The notes below the pieces were generated by a model. That model did no database searches, was not told the origin of the DNA, and saw only the letters and a program-made list of their open reading frames with translations. Position numbers and translations under genes: made by a program. Positions 24,237-33,825 of a stretch of DNA of 60,625 bases are shown here, piece after piece. The number at the start of each line of letters is the position of its first letter. The first letter of the stretch is position 1. Source of the stretch: Candidatus Gastranaerophilales bacterium (lineage in GTDB: Bacteria > Cyanobacteriota > Vampirovibrionia > Gastranaerophilales > Gastranaerophilaceae); the NCBI GenBank assembly GCA_003150395.1, contig QAMI01000016.1, forward strand, positions 1-60,625, in the 5' to 3' direction.

Positions 24237-24674
24237 ATGAATGGATTTGAAATGCTTGAAATTGATAAACAGGCCGTTATTGATAACGGTCTGTTTTCTA
24301 CAAAATGTATTTTATACAGTCCTGACGGCAAGGTTCAAGGTCGTGGCTCAACTTTATCTGAAGATGATCCGAATTTTAACAAAGATGATAAATTAAATTG
24401 TTTTGCTTCGTTTATAGGAATTGACATAAGCACTGACACTGGATTGGGAATTTTTGCAGACAGAGCTGAAATAACAATAAATCTGTCAAGTGTAAAAATC
24501 GGGGTAATAAAAGAGGACTGGCTTATTGATGTGTATTTTCATTCAATAAGGAAATGGAAAAAGTTTAAATGCGAGCATGTGGCGATAGACAGACTGCTCG
24601 GGATATACCTGATAAAACCGAGTATTGCAAAAGAAATTCCTGATATATCGGCACTGAGAAACGGCAGGTTTTAA
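24237..24674 (+). CDS. Head-tail connector region protein
   Basis: 145 aa, between capsid and sheath genes. Beta-rich centre (GIFADRAEITINLSSVKIGV, DWLIDVYFHSIRKW). Place and size suit a head completion or tail-joining protein (lambda FII-like role), but the family is not identifiable by eye. Confidence 0.5.
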   Translation: MNGFEMLEIDKQAVIDNGLFSTKCILYSPDGKVQGRGSTLSEDDPNFNKDDKLNCFASFIGIDISTDTGLGIFADRAEITINLSSVKIGVIKEDWLIDVYFHSIRKWKKFKCEHVAIDRLLGIYLIKPSIAKEIPDISALRNGRF

Positions 24675-25324
24675 TGAAACCGATTTTTGACGAATTAATA
24701 CAGCCGATGATGCAGACATTTGCTGTTGATTTGATAGCAGAAATAATATCTTCCGAGCGCGACAATCAAGTTCAAATTGCCCGTAAGATGGGAAAAGATG
24801 CTGACTGGATAAAAAAATATATTAATTTTGAAGTAAAAAATCATGAATTCCGAAGCCCGTCTGAAGATAGCATGGCTTGTATTTATATTTATTTTACCCG
24901 TTCGGACTATGACGGCAGCCAGACAATGTCAAAACTTCCGTCAACAAATCAATTAGTAATAGAAGCTTTTGCATCTGGAGAAAATGATTTATTTGATGAA
25001 CACTGTGTAAAAACGTCGTCTGATACTGTAGCTGATATAAGATTAGATTACCTTGTTTCACAGATAAAGCAAATTATGATGAGTGAAGCTGCTGAAAATA
25101 TCCGTATTAAGGCCGGTATATCTTCAACAATTTTAAAATCAACAGAGCGAACATTTTATCCGGAAAAAGAAAATATTTCAAAAAGTGTCATGTCTCAAAA
25201 AATAATATTTGAGCTTGATTTTAATGAAAAAACAAAATATTTAACAGGTACAAAAATTAAAGAGTTATATATACAAAACCATATCCGTGATGAGCTGTTT
25301 TCAATTCTTATTACGGATTTATAA
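24674..25324 (+). CDS. Tail terminator-like or neck protein
   Basis: 216 aa, starting one base before the previous stop ends. Contains HEFRSPSEDSMACIYIYFTR and KSVMSQKIIFELDF. The position immediately before the sheath gene is where Mu-like phages carry tail terminator (gp37-like) genes. Assignment by context only. Confidence 0.45.
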   Translation: MKPIFDELIQPMMQTFAVDLIAEIISSERDNQVQIARKMGKDADWIKKYINFEVKNHEFRSPSEDSMACIYIYFTRSDYDGSQTMSKLPSTNQLVIEAFASGENDLFDEHCVKTSSDTVADIRLDYLVSQIKQIMMSEAAENIRIKAGISSTILKSTERTFYPEKENISKSVMSQKIIFELDFNEKTKYLTGTKIKELYIQNHIRDELFSILITDL

Positions 25325-25336
25325 GGAGGATAATTA

Positions 25337-27208
25337 ATGGTTGTAAAATCAATTTCGTCTGATGCCCGGGCATCAGCGACAGGTGTTGCATTTTATCAAA
25401 GGGCGCAAACTACAGGAGCATATCTCCGACCTGAAAAATTGCTGTTTTTAGGAAATTACCAAACCGGCAAGATGATTGAAAAAAATGTAATATATTCTGG
25501 TTCCGGCAATGCTGATGATGCGGGGACTATGTTCGGGTTCGGTTCTCCACTGCACCGTATGGCTTTAAAAGCATTTCCTTCTGACGGAAGCGGTGCTAAT
25601 GTGGAAACATACTTTTTGCCTGTTCCTGAAATTGAAAGCGGAACAAAGCATAAGTTAAATTTATCTATAAACGGTACACCGACAAATAATGCAACATTAT
25701 ATTTAAGATATAAAGAGCAGCTTTTTGAAGCTGCAGCAGATATTGCGTCAAAAGTTGCGACATCTGCACATAGTAACCCGGCTTTGGATCCAAAGGGAAT
25801 AAAGCTTAATGCGTATAACTATGAAAAAATCCCTTTTACTCTTCAAAAGGGAAAAAGTGCAAAAGAAATTTTGACAGCAATAAAGGAAGCACTTGATGAA
25901 TATGTTGAAGTACCGTTCACCTCTGTAGTTGATGACAAGGCTTCGGCAACTGCAGCAAAAATAAAATCTTCTTTAGCAATTGATTGTACCGAATTAACTG
26001 CAGAGGATTATTATATTGCATACTCAGTTGATGGTGGTGAACGTAAAGAAATTTCAATCGGTACTATATCAGCAGAAACGGCAGAAGATGTGATTAGTTC
26101 TTTAAGCGAGCACTTGAGCGGTTTAACAATTTCTGCCGATAGCTCCGGAGAGGCAGTTTCAACTTATACGCTTACATCACAAACAAGCGGTGCATCCTCA
26201 AAAATTGAAATATTAAGTCCTTCAACCGGTACGGATTTGTTTGCTGCATTGAATATTTCAGGAACAGCAAACGGCAGTTCAACAATCGTTTTAACTTTAG
26301 AATCTAAAATTAAAGGCGAAACCGGAAATTTTGAAATTGATGTTGTAAATTCAGAGTATAAACCTGTAACCGGAGCTGATTACGGGGTAAGTTTTTCAAC
26401 AGCAGTTACAAGCGAGGCTGCCGGACTTGTAAAAATTGATGATTACCTGGAACTTATAACCGAAGAACTCGGAATAACAAGAGTATGTTCGCAATTCAAT
26501 GATGATAATTCTCTTGATGCAATGCGAGAGTATTTTCAAGGCTGGCGGACTGATACAAAAATCGCTCAGTATATAATTTGTTATACCGCAAAAGAATTTC
26601 CAGAAAACAATCTGTTAAAGGGTACTATAGATATTGATGAACTTGTTAAGTTTGGCAACAGCCGCAGGGATGACCAGATAAATGTACAAATTTTCGGTGA
26701 TTACGGTAAGCTCAGACCCCTTAAATGGGCATTGAGAGATAAATTATTAAAAGCCGGTATTCCTAATCTTGAGCCGCTGGCAGACGGCGGTTATCAAATC
26801 GGAGATTTATGTACTTTTTATCATCCTCAGGGCAGTAAAAAAACTTTGTACATGTATGACAGAGATGCCTGCTGTCTTGGCAATATTGCTTATAATATGC
26901 TATATCCGTTCAAATATGATGAAAATTGGGTATCTGTAATTGTCGTAGATGATGAGGATGAGGAATCAAAGACTACAAATCCAAAAATTAAAAAAATTAG
27001 TGCTTTTGTTGACAAAATTAACAGTATAATTCGTGTACTGGGTGAAGCCGGTATTCTTGCAGGTATTGAGAAATCAATAGGATATACTATTGGACAAATT
27101 GATAATACAAATTCAGATCGTATAAATATCAATACATTCCCGACTTTATCAAGTGTAAATCGTATTGTTGATATTTGTAACATGGTCGGATTTAATTATG
27201 GAGGTTAA
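25337..27208 (+). CDS. Contractile tail sheath protein (Mu gpL-like)
   Basis: 623 aa behind AAGGAGG. The C-terminal sheath core is recognisable (DQINVQIFGDYGKLRPLKWA, YDRDACCLGNIAYNM, INTFPTLSSVNRIVDICNM). Compared with Mu L (about 495 aa) it is long: residues about 95-360 carry inserted beta domains with a repeated theme (AKEILTAIKEALDEY; AEDVISSLSEHLSG). The sheath proves a myovirus-type tail. Confidence 0.88.
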   Translation: MVVKSISSDARASATGVAFYQRAQTTGAYLRPEKLLFLGNYQTGKMIEKNVIYSGSGNADDAGTMFGFGSPLHRMALKAFPSDGSGANVETYFLPVPEIESGTKHKLNLSINGTPTNNATLYLRYKEQLFEAAADIASKVATSAHSNPALDPKGIKLNAYNYEKIPFTLQKGKSAKEILTAIKEALDEYVEVPFTSVVDDKASATAAKIKSSLAIDCTELTAEDYYIAYSVDGGERKEISIGTISAETAEDVISSLSEHLSGLTISADSSGEAVSTYTLTSQTSGASSKIEILSPSTGTDLFAALNISGTANGSSTIVLTLESKIKGETGNFEIDVVNSEYKPVTGADYGVSFSTAVTSEAAGLVKIDDYLELITEELGITRVCSQFNDDNSLDAMREYFQGWRTDTKIAQYIICYTAKEFPENNLLKGTIDIDELVKFGNSRRDDQINVQIFGDYGKLRPLKWALRDKLLKAGIPNLEPLADGGYQIGDLCTFYHPQGSKKTLYMYDRDACCLGNIAYNMLYPFKYDENWVSVIVVDDEDEESKTTNPKIKKISAFVDKINSIIRVLGEAGILAGIEKSIGYTIGQIDNTNSDRININTFPTLSSVNRIVDICNMVGFNYGG

Positions 27209-27214
27209 TAATTA

Positions 27215-27583
27215 ATGGCAGGATATTTAAAATCCCTTGCAATAGAGGGGTATAATTTTGGCGTTCCGAGTGATTGTGAAGTTAAAGCCCATATTGGCGG
27301 CGAGCAGATAACTGAATACGTTACATTCGGAGACGGAACATCAAGAGCAATAAAAAAAATAACCCCCGGACGCCTGGAAGGTTGTCAGGTTGATGCAAGT
27401 GAATTAAGCGTATTAGAATCGTTTCTGGGTAAAGAAAAATTATCAATAAGGGCAGAGACAGATGAAGGTTCCTATACTTGCGACGGTATGATTGTCGCGG
27501 AATCGCTGAGCGTGTCGGTTAAAAATAATGTTACAGATGCGTTTGATATTGTATCAAATTCAGGGAAATTAAAACATGGTTAA
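27215..27583 (+). CDS. Tail tube protein (Mu gpM-like)
   Basis: 122 aa behind GGAGG. Beta-rich, with GEQITEYVTFGDGTSRAIKK and a central CQVDASELSVLESFL, ending VTDAFDIVSNSGKL, the pattern of the Mu-type tube family. It forms the inner tube inside the sheath. Confidence 0.8.
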   Translation: MAGYLKSLAIEGYNFGVPSDCEVKAHIGGEQITEYVTFGDGTSRAIKKITPGRLEGCQVDASELSVLESFLGKEKLSIRAETDEGSYTCDGMIVAESLSVSVKNNVTDAFDIVSNSGKLKHG

Positions 27584-27590
27584 ATTATCG

Positions 27591-27627
27591 GCTGAAACGG
27601 TTATTCATTTTATCGTTTCAGCTTTTT
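27591..27627 (+). terminator. Intrinsic terminator within the tail operon
   Basis: GCTGAAACG (27591-27599) pairs with CGTTTCAGC (27614-27622) over a 14-nt loop, followed by TTTTT. It sits between the abundant tube and the minor chaperone, where partial termination would adjust amounts. Confidence 0.75.
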
Positions 27628-27641
27628 AAAAGGAGAGAATA

Positions 27642-28061
27642 ATGAAAATAGAAGAAAAAATGTCAAAAGATGAAGCAGAACGTTATATTGATGAAATGGC
27701 TGAAAAACTTGAAATAGATTTGCTTGATTTTGGCATAAAAGAAAAAACAGAAGAGGAAAAAAAGTCATCTGCAAATCTTATACAAGGTGTAATGGCAGGG
27801 CTAGTATATTATGATGAAGAAAAGAAATGTCTTGTTCAAAAATTAACAAGAACTATTCGTTCAGGCGACTTTGAACGTAATGAACTGTATTATAAAAACA
27901 AGTTTAAAGTCCGCGATGCTAAAAAATTGAAAGACGGCGGTTTTGATGCTTCAGTAAAAATGTTGTCAAATGTTTGCGATGTTCCTGAAGCTATTATAAA
28001 TGAAATGCATGGTACAAATCTTGAGATTTCGATGGCGTGTCTTGATTTTTTCTTGAAATAA
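27642..28061 (+). CDS. Tail assembly chaperone (G/E/Mu gp41-like), frame-0 product
   Basis: 139 aa behind AAAAGGAGAG. Helical acidic N-terminus and KKCLVQKLTRTIRSGDFERN, typical of the tail assembly chaperone family. It ends LDFFLK just after the slippery heptamer T-TTT-TTC (28046-28052). As in P2 E/E' and Mu 41/42, a share of ribosomes should slip -1 and make the longer form. Coats the tape measure before tube assembly. Confidence 0.85.
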   Translation: MKIEEKMSKDEAERYIDEMAEKLEIDLLDFGIKEKTEEEKKSSANLIQGVMAGLVYYDEEKKCLVQKLTRTIRSGDFERNELYYKNKFKVRDAKKLKDGGFDASVKMLSNVCDVPEAIINEMHGTNLEISMACLDFFLK

Positions 28062-28216
28062 GGCTGCCTAAAATATTGGCAATGGCAGATTTTCTGTGGC
28101 TTGAAAGATTTGATACATCAACGAATGTTGATAATATGCGGGCTTGTGAGGTGTTAGAAAAGGCACCTCTTGCTTATAGATACGAAACTAAGAAAAATAG
28201 TGTTCCGAAAGGTTGA
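28052..28216 (+). CDS. Tail assembly chaperone extension (-1 frameshift product)
   Basis: The -1 frame is open from 28046, directly at the slippery site, and gives 54 more residues (LEIRLPKILAMADFLWLERF and on), making a 191-aa fusion with the frame-0 part. An ATG at 28082 lies inside but lacks a good ribosome binding site. The extension ends three bases before the tape-measure start. Binding of the tape measure is the known role of such T-type domains. Confidence 0.8.
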   Translation, partial: LEIRLPKILAMADFLWLERFDTSTNVDNMRACEVLEKAPLAYRYETKKNSVPKG

Positions 28217-28218
28217 AT

Positions 28219-30018
28219 ATGTCATTTTCTGTTTTTACAAAATTTAAGGCAGTTGATGGTGTTACTCCGGCTTTTAAAAGTATGATTGTGCAAGGTAACA
28301 ATTTTCAACGGCAGGCGGGCAGAATTCAAAATGTTTTTGCCAGAGCCTTTCGTTCTATTGGCAGCGGCTTAAGATCTTTGAAGAACGGCTTTAGTTCGGT
28401 TACTGATAAAATATTTACCGTTAAAAATGCGATTATGGCAGTGGTTGCAGGACAAGTGATGCAAAAGATTGCATCACTTGGAAAAGCCTGGATAGATTTT
28501 GCGTCAGATCTGACAGAGACAAAAGGCAAAGTTGATGTTGTATTTGGTTCTATGAATAAACAGGTTGACCAGTGGGCAAAATCATCAATAAAAAGTATGG
28601 GTTTAGCACAACAGACTGCGCTAGACAGTGCTGCACTGTTTGGTGATATGGGCACAGGTATGGGAATGTCTCAAAAGCGGGCTGCAGAAATGGCAATGTC
28701 CTTAACTCAGCTTGGAGCGGATATGGCCTCTTTTAAAAATATTACAAATGATATAGCAACTACAGCATTAAAATCTGTTTATACAGGTGAAACGGAATCG
28801 TTAAAAAATCTCGGTGTTGTAATGACACAGGCTAACCTTGAAGAATTTGCCAGAAGCAAGGGACTGCGAAAAAAAATAAAAGATATGAAAGAGGCAGAAA
28901 AGGTTGAACTGCGTTATCTTTATGTTATGGACAGAACAAAAAATGCCCAGGGGGATTTTTTAAGAACCGGCGGGAACGCAGCAAACCAGATGCGTATGCA
29001 TTCCGAGATGTTGAAAGAAATTCAAACAAACTGGGGTATGATAATACTGCCTGAATATACAAAGCTTTTAACAGAAGCAAATCAGATGCTTGTCGATAAT
29101 ATGCCTGTAATACAGAAATCTTTTGAAGATTTTTACGATGTTCTTAAGCGCTGCTATCATATACTGGTTGATTTTTACAAAACAACTGTAAATGTATATA
29201 ATTCTATAGTCAAATTTGTTTCAGAATACATTGGTGTTTTGGCCTTTGTTGCAACTCTTGTGACACTAATGAAAACATACTATGCAGTCGCCGCGGCAGT
29301 CGAATTTTTCAGATACCAGCAATATCTGGCTAATGTTGCAATGCTTAACGGACAGGCTATAACCCCGTTAATGCTGCTGGCTCAAGGTAAACTTATCGGG
29401 GCTTTTAAACTTTTGGCTGCAACAACATGGGCAAGTGTAAAAGCTATATGGGCGCAGACAACAGCACTCCTAGCAAATCCGTTTGTTGCAGTTGCCGTTG
29501 CTATTGCCGGATTAGTAGCCTTAATTGTGACACTGATAAGGTATTGGGATGAGCTAACCTGGCGTTTTAAACAAAAATTTGAAAATCCATTAAAAGATTT
29601 AACTCCAGAACAGCAGAAAAAACTTGATGCTTATAATAAGAAAAATGGTACTAATATATCAACTAAGCTGCCCGGATATGCTTCAGGTACTGACTATTTC
29701 CCGGGCGGTCTTGCACTTGTTGGTGAACGCGGCCCAGAAATTGTACGTTTACCATCGGCTACAAAAATTTACAACAATAACAGAACAATGCAAATGATAG
29801 AACAGATGTCACAGCCGAGAAAAAATAATGTTATTGACTTTGAAAAATACCTGAACAAACGTTCTGAAATAGAGATACCTCGTTATAAAGAGGCAAACGG
29901 CGGGGTTTTAGAGATTGAACTGACTGCCCCCGAAGGATATGATGCTAAAGTTGTTAACGCAAAAACTCCTGACGGCAGAGAGTTCAAAGTCAAGTTAAAA
30001 GGGAAACGCAAGCAATAA
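28219..30018 (+). CDS. Tail tape measure protein
   Basis: 599 aa from the ATG at 28219. N-terminal SVFTKFKAVDGVTPAFKSM and repeated Phe/Leu helices, then the TMP-type block GLAQQTALDSAALFGDMGTG and TESLKNLGVVMTQANLEEFA. Two hydrophobic segments lie near 345-372 and 425-447. The end contains FPGGLALVGERGPEIVRLPS, a frequent tape-measure motif. By the usual rule of about 0.15 nm per residue the tail would be around 90 nm. Confidence 0.9.
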   Translation: MSFSVFTKFKAVDGVTPAFKSMIVQGNNFQRQAGRIQNVFARAFRSIGSGLRSLKNGFSSVTDKIFTVKNAIMAVVAGQVMQKIASLGKAWIDFASDLTETKGKVDVVFGSMNKQVDQWAKSSIKSMGLAQQTALDSAALFGDMGTGMGMSQKRAAEMAMSLTQLGADMASFKNITNDIATTALKSVYTGETESLKNLGVVMTQANLEEFARSKGLRKKIKDMKEAEKVELRYLYVMDRTKNAQGDFLRTGGNAANQMRMHSEMLKEIQTNWGMIILPEYTKLLTEANQMLVDNMPVIQKSFEDFYDVLKRCYHILVDFYKTTVNVYNSIVKFVSEYIGVLAFVATLVTLMKTYYAVAAAVEFFRYQQYLANVAMLNGQAITPLMLLAQGKLIGAFKLLAATTWASVKAIWAQTTALLANPFVAVAVAIAGLVALIVTLIRYWDELTWRFKQKFENPLKDLTPEQQKKLDAYNKKNGTNISTKLPGYASGTDYFPGGLALVGERGPEIVRLPSATKIYNNNRTMQMIEQMSQPRKNNVIDFEKYLNKRSEIEIPRYKEANGGVLEIELTAPEGYDAKVVNAKTPDGREFKVKLKGKRKQ

Positions 30019-31274
30019 TGAATTATTCTGCTAGGCAAAAAGAAATTATATGGACATCTCCTTCGGGTAAAAAATTTGTTCTTGAAACAGACGGGAATAT
30101 AAAATATTCCAGAAAACGCAAGGGAGAGGTTAAGAATAACCCGACACGCAGCTACGGAAAGAAAAATAACCGGACATCATACAAAACTGTAAATATGTCT
30201 GATGATACATTTCAGGATATGGGTGTATCAGGGCGTGAATTTTCATTGAAGCTTTATTTTTTCGGAGATAATCATGATATAGATGCAGCAAATTTTGAGG
30301 CAGCTTACTGTGAACGCGGGAAAAGCCGCTTACAGCTTCCTTACGGTAATATGATGACCGTTCAGGCACTGGATATAGATTTTGAGCAGAACACAGTTGA
30401 AAGGACTTCACTAACAGAGGTTAATATTTCATTCCATCAGTGCGGCGGTACTATATATCCGATAGCAAAAGCGGCTCAGGCATCCGTGCTAAAAAAGAAT
30501 ATCAGTCAAGTTAAGGAAGCAATGTCTGAGGAGTTTGCGGATACTGTGAATACGCTTGCAGATAAACAGACCTTTGCAGAGCGTTGGTCGCAAAATCTTG
30601 ATAAATTAACGCAAAAATTTATTGATGTTCAAAATTCGGATTATTTAGGAATTTTGTGGGATATTAAATCCCAAAACATTCTGAATAACCCGCTTGTAAT
30701 GTCAACACAGCTTGGAATGCTTCTGAAAAAAGGCTTTTTAACTTATGAATCCGTTTCAGATGTAATAAGCTCTGTTTCAGATTTGATAACTGATTTTTTA
30801 CCCTCCTCCGGTGTTTCAAAATCAGAATATACCGCAGATGATATATACATGAAATCTACGATTATAGCAGGCTGCGAAGTAGTAAACGACAGTGACTTTG
30901 AAACCAGAAAAGATGCGGTTGAGGCGATTGAGAATATTCAGGATATAAATGACAAATATGTAGAACAATCTCAGGAGATTGAACAAGTTATCAACAAAAA
31001 ACTTGAGGACACAATTATAAGTGAAGTTGACACCACTGAAATTGTCAATAATACAATAACGTCGGTAATAGAAAAAAGCGATGATTTAAAAGTTGAAAAA
31101 ACAATTATATTAAAAGAGCACTCCAATCCTTTAATGCTAGCCTTTGAATATTATCCTGATATGTTTAAGTTGGATCCTGATGCTGCAATAGAATATGTAA
31201 ATAAAACAAATGATTTTACAGGCGATGATTTTCTCTTTTTAGAAAAAGGCCGGAAGATATTGATTTATGTTTAA
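30018..31274 (+). CDS. Mu gpN-like DNA circularisation/baseplate protein
   Basis: 418 aa, coupled by TAATG. The first 140 residues (EIIWTSPSGKKFVLETDGNI, DTFQDMGVSGREFSLKLYFF, ERTSLTEVNISFHQ) match the Mu gpN N-terminal family. The rest is helical. Part of the baseplate hub. Confidence 0.85.
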   Translation: MNYSARQKEIIWTSPSGKKFVLETDGNIKYSRKRKGEVKNNPTRSYGKKNNRTSYKTVNMSDDTFQDMGVSGREFSLKLYFFGDNHDIDAANFEAAYCERGKSRLQLPYGNMMTVQALDIDFEQNTVERTSLTEVNISFHQCGGTIYPIAKAAQASVLKKNISQVKEAMSEEFADTVNTLADKQTFAERWSQNLDKLTQKFIDVQNSDYLGILWDIKSQNILNNPLVMSTQLGMLLKKGFLTYESVSDVISSVSDLITDFLPSSGVSKSEYTADDIYMKSTIIAGCEVVNDSDFETRKDAVEAIENIQDINDKYVEQSQEIEQVINKKLEDTIISEVDTTEIVNNTITSVIEKSDDLKVEKTIILKEHSNPLMLAFEYYPDMFKLDPDAAIEYVNKTNDFTGDDFLFLEKGRKILIYV

Positions 31275-32403
31275 GAAAGTTTTTAAAGGTGAAACCGATT
31301 ATGACAATATATCCCGTAAAATTTACGGCACTCCTGATAAAGCAGGTAATATCAGTAAGATTAATAATAACACAGACGGGTATATTATCGTTCCGATTGA
31401 TGAGGAATTTTCCGCAGATGGTGAAGGCGTATGCTGTAATATAGACGGAACAGTTTATCATAGTTTCTATAACTACCTTTTGATAAATATGCTCGGAGCT
31501 GTAAAGGGGGTAATTTTAGAATTTGATACCAACCCAGAAGAATTAACATTCAAACGCGGTCAGGGTGCGGCGGTAAGTGACAATGAGGGATTATTTTTAA
31601 ACGGTTATATTTCGGATATAAAACCAAAAAAAAATGTATCAGGCTGGAATACATTAGTTTATATAATGTCATCGGCAGGAATTTTACTGGACACTGTTGT
31701 TCCTGAACCGTTGAATTTTTCTTATTTAAGTATAAAATCGGTAATACAGACAATATGTGATTATTTCAGTCTTGCGGTTGAATTTGAAGATAATCAGAAT
31801 CTTGATTATGTACTGCAAACAGAAATCGGAAACAGTTACGGCGCACATGAGGAGGAAACCTGCTGGGAATTTATAACAAGGCTTGCCTCATCAAGGGGTT
31901 TTATTGTAGATGATGACGGAACAAAACTTTATGTCGGGACTATAAAAGATGAAGATGTAAAAATGTCTTTTATAGAGGGTGAAACCGTTGGTGTAACTGA
32001 TTGGCAGGCTGATTTTTCAACAGACAGCCTTGCGCGGTATTATGTTGCACTAAGCCAGTATCCTGAACCCTCTCAGGCAGTTACGGAAATCCCTTATAAT
32101 TTGCCCGTAACAAAACGAGTGCTCGCTGATGATACGTATTCGGGCAGTCTTGCGGATTTTGCAAGGTGGACGGCCTGTCGTTCAATCGGGGATGTAATAA
32201 AGGTAAAATTGGCTGTTAATGATTTTTTTAATCTTAAAAAGGGTAATTTTGTTTATTTGCAATCTCCATCCTGTTATATTTTTGAAGAAACAAAAATGAT
32301 TGTGGAAGAGTTTGAGCAGGACGGGAATAAAGGCAATTTTATAATATTGACGCTTCCATGCGCCTACACAGGTGTGATACCGGAAAGTTTACCGTTATGT
32401 TAA
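31267..32403 (+). CDS. Baseplate hub protein (Mu gpP / gp27-like)
   Basis: 378 aa, overlapping gpN by 8 bp. Features: SVIQTICDYFSLAVEFEDNQ, ETCWEFITRLASSRGFIVDD and GTKLYVGTIKD, the signature of hub proteins of the phage late control D / gp44 group. Forms the trimeric hub to which the spike attaches. Confidence 0.85.
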   Translation: MFKKVFKGETDYDNISRKIYGTPDKAGNISKINNNTDGYIIVPIDEEFSADGEGVCCNIDGTVYHSFYNYLLINMLGAVKGVILEFDTNPEELTFKRGQGAAVSDNEGLFLNGYISDIKPKKNVSGWNTLVYIMSSAGILLDTVVPEPLNFSYLSIKSVIQTICDYFSLAVEFEDNQNLDYVLQTEIGNSYGAHEEETCWEFITRLASSRGFIVDDDGTKLYVGTIKDEDVKMSFIEGETVGVTDWQADFSTDSLARYYVALSQYPEPSQAVTEIPYNLPVTKRVLADDTYSGSLADFARWTACRSIGDVIKVKLAVNDFFNLKKGNFVYLQSPSCYIFEETKMIVEEFEQDGNKGNFIILTLPCAYTGVIPESLPLC

Positions 32404-32900
32404 GAATAACCAAAATATTAGATAAAACAATTTCGGGCTTTATAAGGAAATTTAAAACAACACTTTACGGCTCTGATGCTTTATATCTTGAACAATTTCA
32501 CAGCGGCGGAGATGACTATAACCCGCCGAAAAATATTAAAGCCCTGTCATCTTTTCTGGGTAATAATCCGCGCGACGGAGTTATATTTCTTTTTCGTGAT
32601 GATACCGAAAGAAAATCAGCTTCCGGTGAAAAAAGAATTTATGCGACTGATGCAGGCGGAAAGACGATTGTTGGAGAAATACATTTAAAAAATGACGGTA
32701 CAATACAAATTTCCTGTAATCGTTTTGTCTTGGATTGCGCAGGAGATATTGAGTTAAATTCCGGAGTTGGTATAACTCTTAATTCTGTATGTACAAATAT
32801 AACAGGTAATTTAAGTTCCGGTTCGGGTGGCAGCTCAATTATAATGAGCGCGGGTGATACTCTTACTGTAACAAGTGGTATATTAGATAAAAAGGGTTAA
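32397..32900 (+). CDS. Baseplate spike protein (Mu gp45/gpV-like)
   Basis: 167 aa from the ATG at 32397, overlapping the hub gene by 7 bp. An OB-like N-terminus is followed by GTIQISCNRFVLDCAGDIEL and ITLNSVCTNITGN, the repeating strands of a beta-helix spike. The usual metal-binding HxH tip is not seen; the end is Gly/Ser-rich. Confidence 0.75.
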   Translation: MLRITKILDKTISGFIRKFKTTLYGSDALYLEQFHSGGDDYNPPKNIKALSSFLGNNPRDGVIFLFRDDTERKSASGEKRIYATDAGGKTIVGEIHLKNDGTIQISCNRFVLDCAGDIELNSGVGITLNSVCTNITGNLSSGSGGSSIIMSAGDTLTVTSGILDKKG

Positions 32901-32902
32901 CT

Positions 32903-33379
32903 ATGGCTGAAATTAATACAACATATATAGATAATTTAACATTGCAAATACAAGGTATAAATAGTTATATTGATAAAACAGCAACAAGTTTTGAGGGGCT
33001 TTCACAGGATGAAATCAATAAAAAAAGTGCAGAATTAGAGAGTTACTTAGGTACTAAATTAAATTCGATAAGAAACTCTGTAGTTTACTTTTTAAGTTCT
33101 CAATATTCTGCAATATTAAAAGAACAGGAATTATTAAAACCTTTAGTCGAGGCTAATCCCGCTAATTTATTGGATGTTTTAGGCTGGATTAAAAATGCTA
33201 TTACCTATATTTCAGGCCCTTATGGAAAATTCGCCGTTATGCAAGCAGAAATATTAAGTTCTGCAACGACCTTATCGTCAGAACTTCAAAAAGCCTGCTC
33301 TCATGTTTTTGAGAACCCGAATATTCCAGAGCTGAATGTAGAGGTTGAACCAATTAGTATTGAGGATATTATATCCTAA
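32903..33379 (+). CDS. Baseplate-region protein of unknown function
   Basis: 158 aa, helical, with YLGTKLNSIRNSVVYFLSSQ and DVLGWIKNAITYISGPYGKF. Lies between spike and gp46-like genes, where Mu has no counterpart. No family recognised. Confidence 0.55.
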   Translation: MAEINTTYIDNLTLQIQGINSYIDKTATSFEGLSQDEINKKSAELESYLGTKLNSIRNSVVYFLSSQYSAILKEQELLKPLVEANPANLLDVLGWIKNAITYISGPYGKFAVMQAEILSSATTLSSELQKACSHVFENPNIPELNVEVEPISIEDIIS

Positions 33380-33390
33380 AAAGGGTGTTT

Positions 33391-33825
33391 ATGTCTGATT
33401 TTTTAATGATAGAAAACGGCGACGGCGGTGAACTCGATATAAGCGCTGACGGCGATATTATTCTTAATAATACACTTTATAACGCAGTTTATTTGAGTAT
33501 TTTTGGCGGTAAAGCTTTTTATGATGTGTTTGATGCTGAGGATACAGAAACTGACAATGACGATATAGAAGCAGAATTAAAAAGACCGGTAACAGTTCCT
33601 AACTTAAATAATCTTGCAAGCCTTGCCGTTTCAAAGCTAAATTGGATGATAAATACAGGGATTGTAAAAAATGTTGATGCCTCTGCAAATGCAAGAATTG
33701 ATAAAATTACCGAGATTATTATTACTATAACTCGTCCGGATGATGTAACCGAAAAATACGGCATTATCTGGGATAGGGAACAATCTGAATTAAAGCGTTT
33801 CGGAGAAATATATGGCAGGTTATAA
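33391..33825 (+). CDS. Mu gp46-like baseplate protein
   Basis: 144 aa from the ATG at 33391 (AAAAAGGG upstream). ENGDGGELDISADGDIILNN and LNNLASLAVSKLNWMI fit the GP46 family, related in role to wedge proteins such as gp25/W. Overlaps the J-like gene by 14 bp. Confidence 0.8.
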   Translation: MSDFLMIENGDGGELDISADGDIILNNTLYNAVYLSIFGGKAFYDVFDAEDTETDNDDIEAELKRPVTVPNLNNLASLAVSKLNWMINTGIVKNVDASANARIDKITEIIITITRPDDVTEKYGIIWDREQSELKRFGEIYGRL

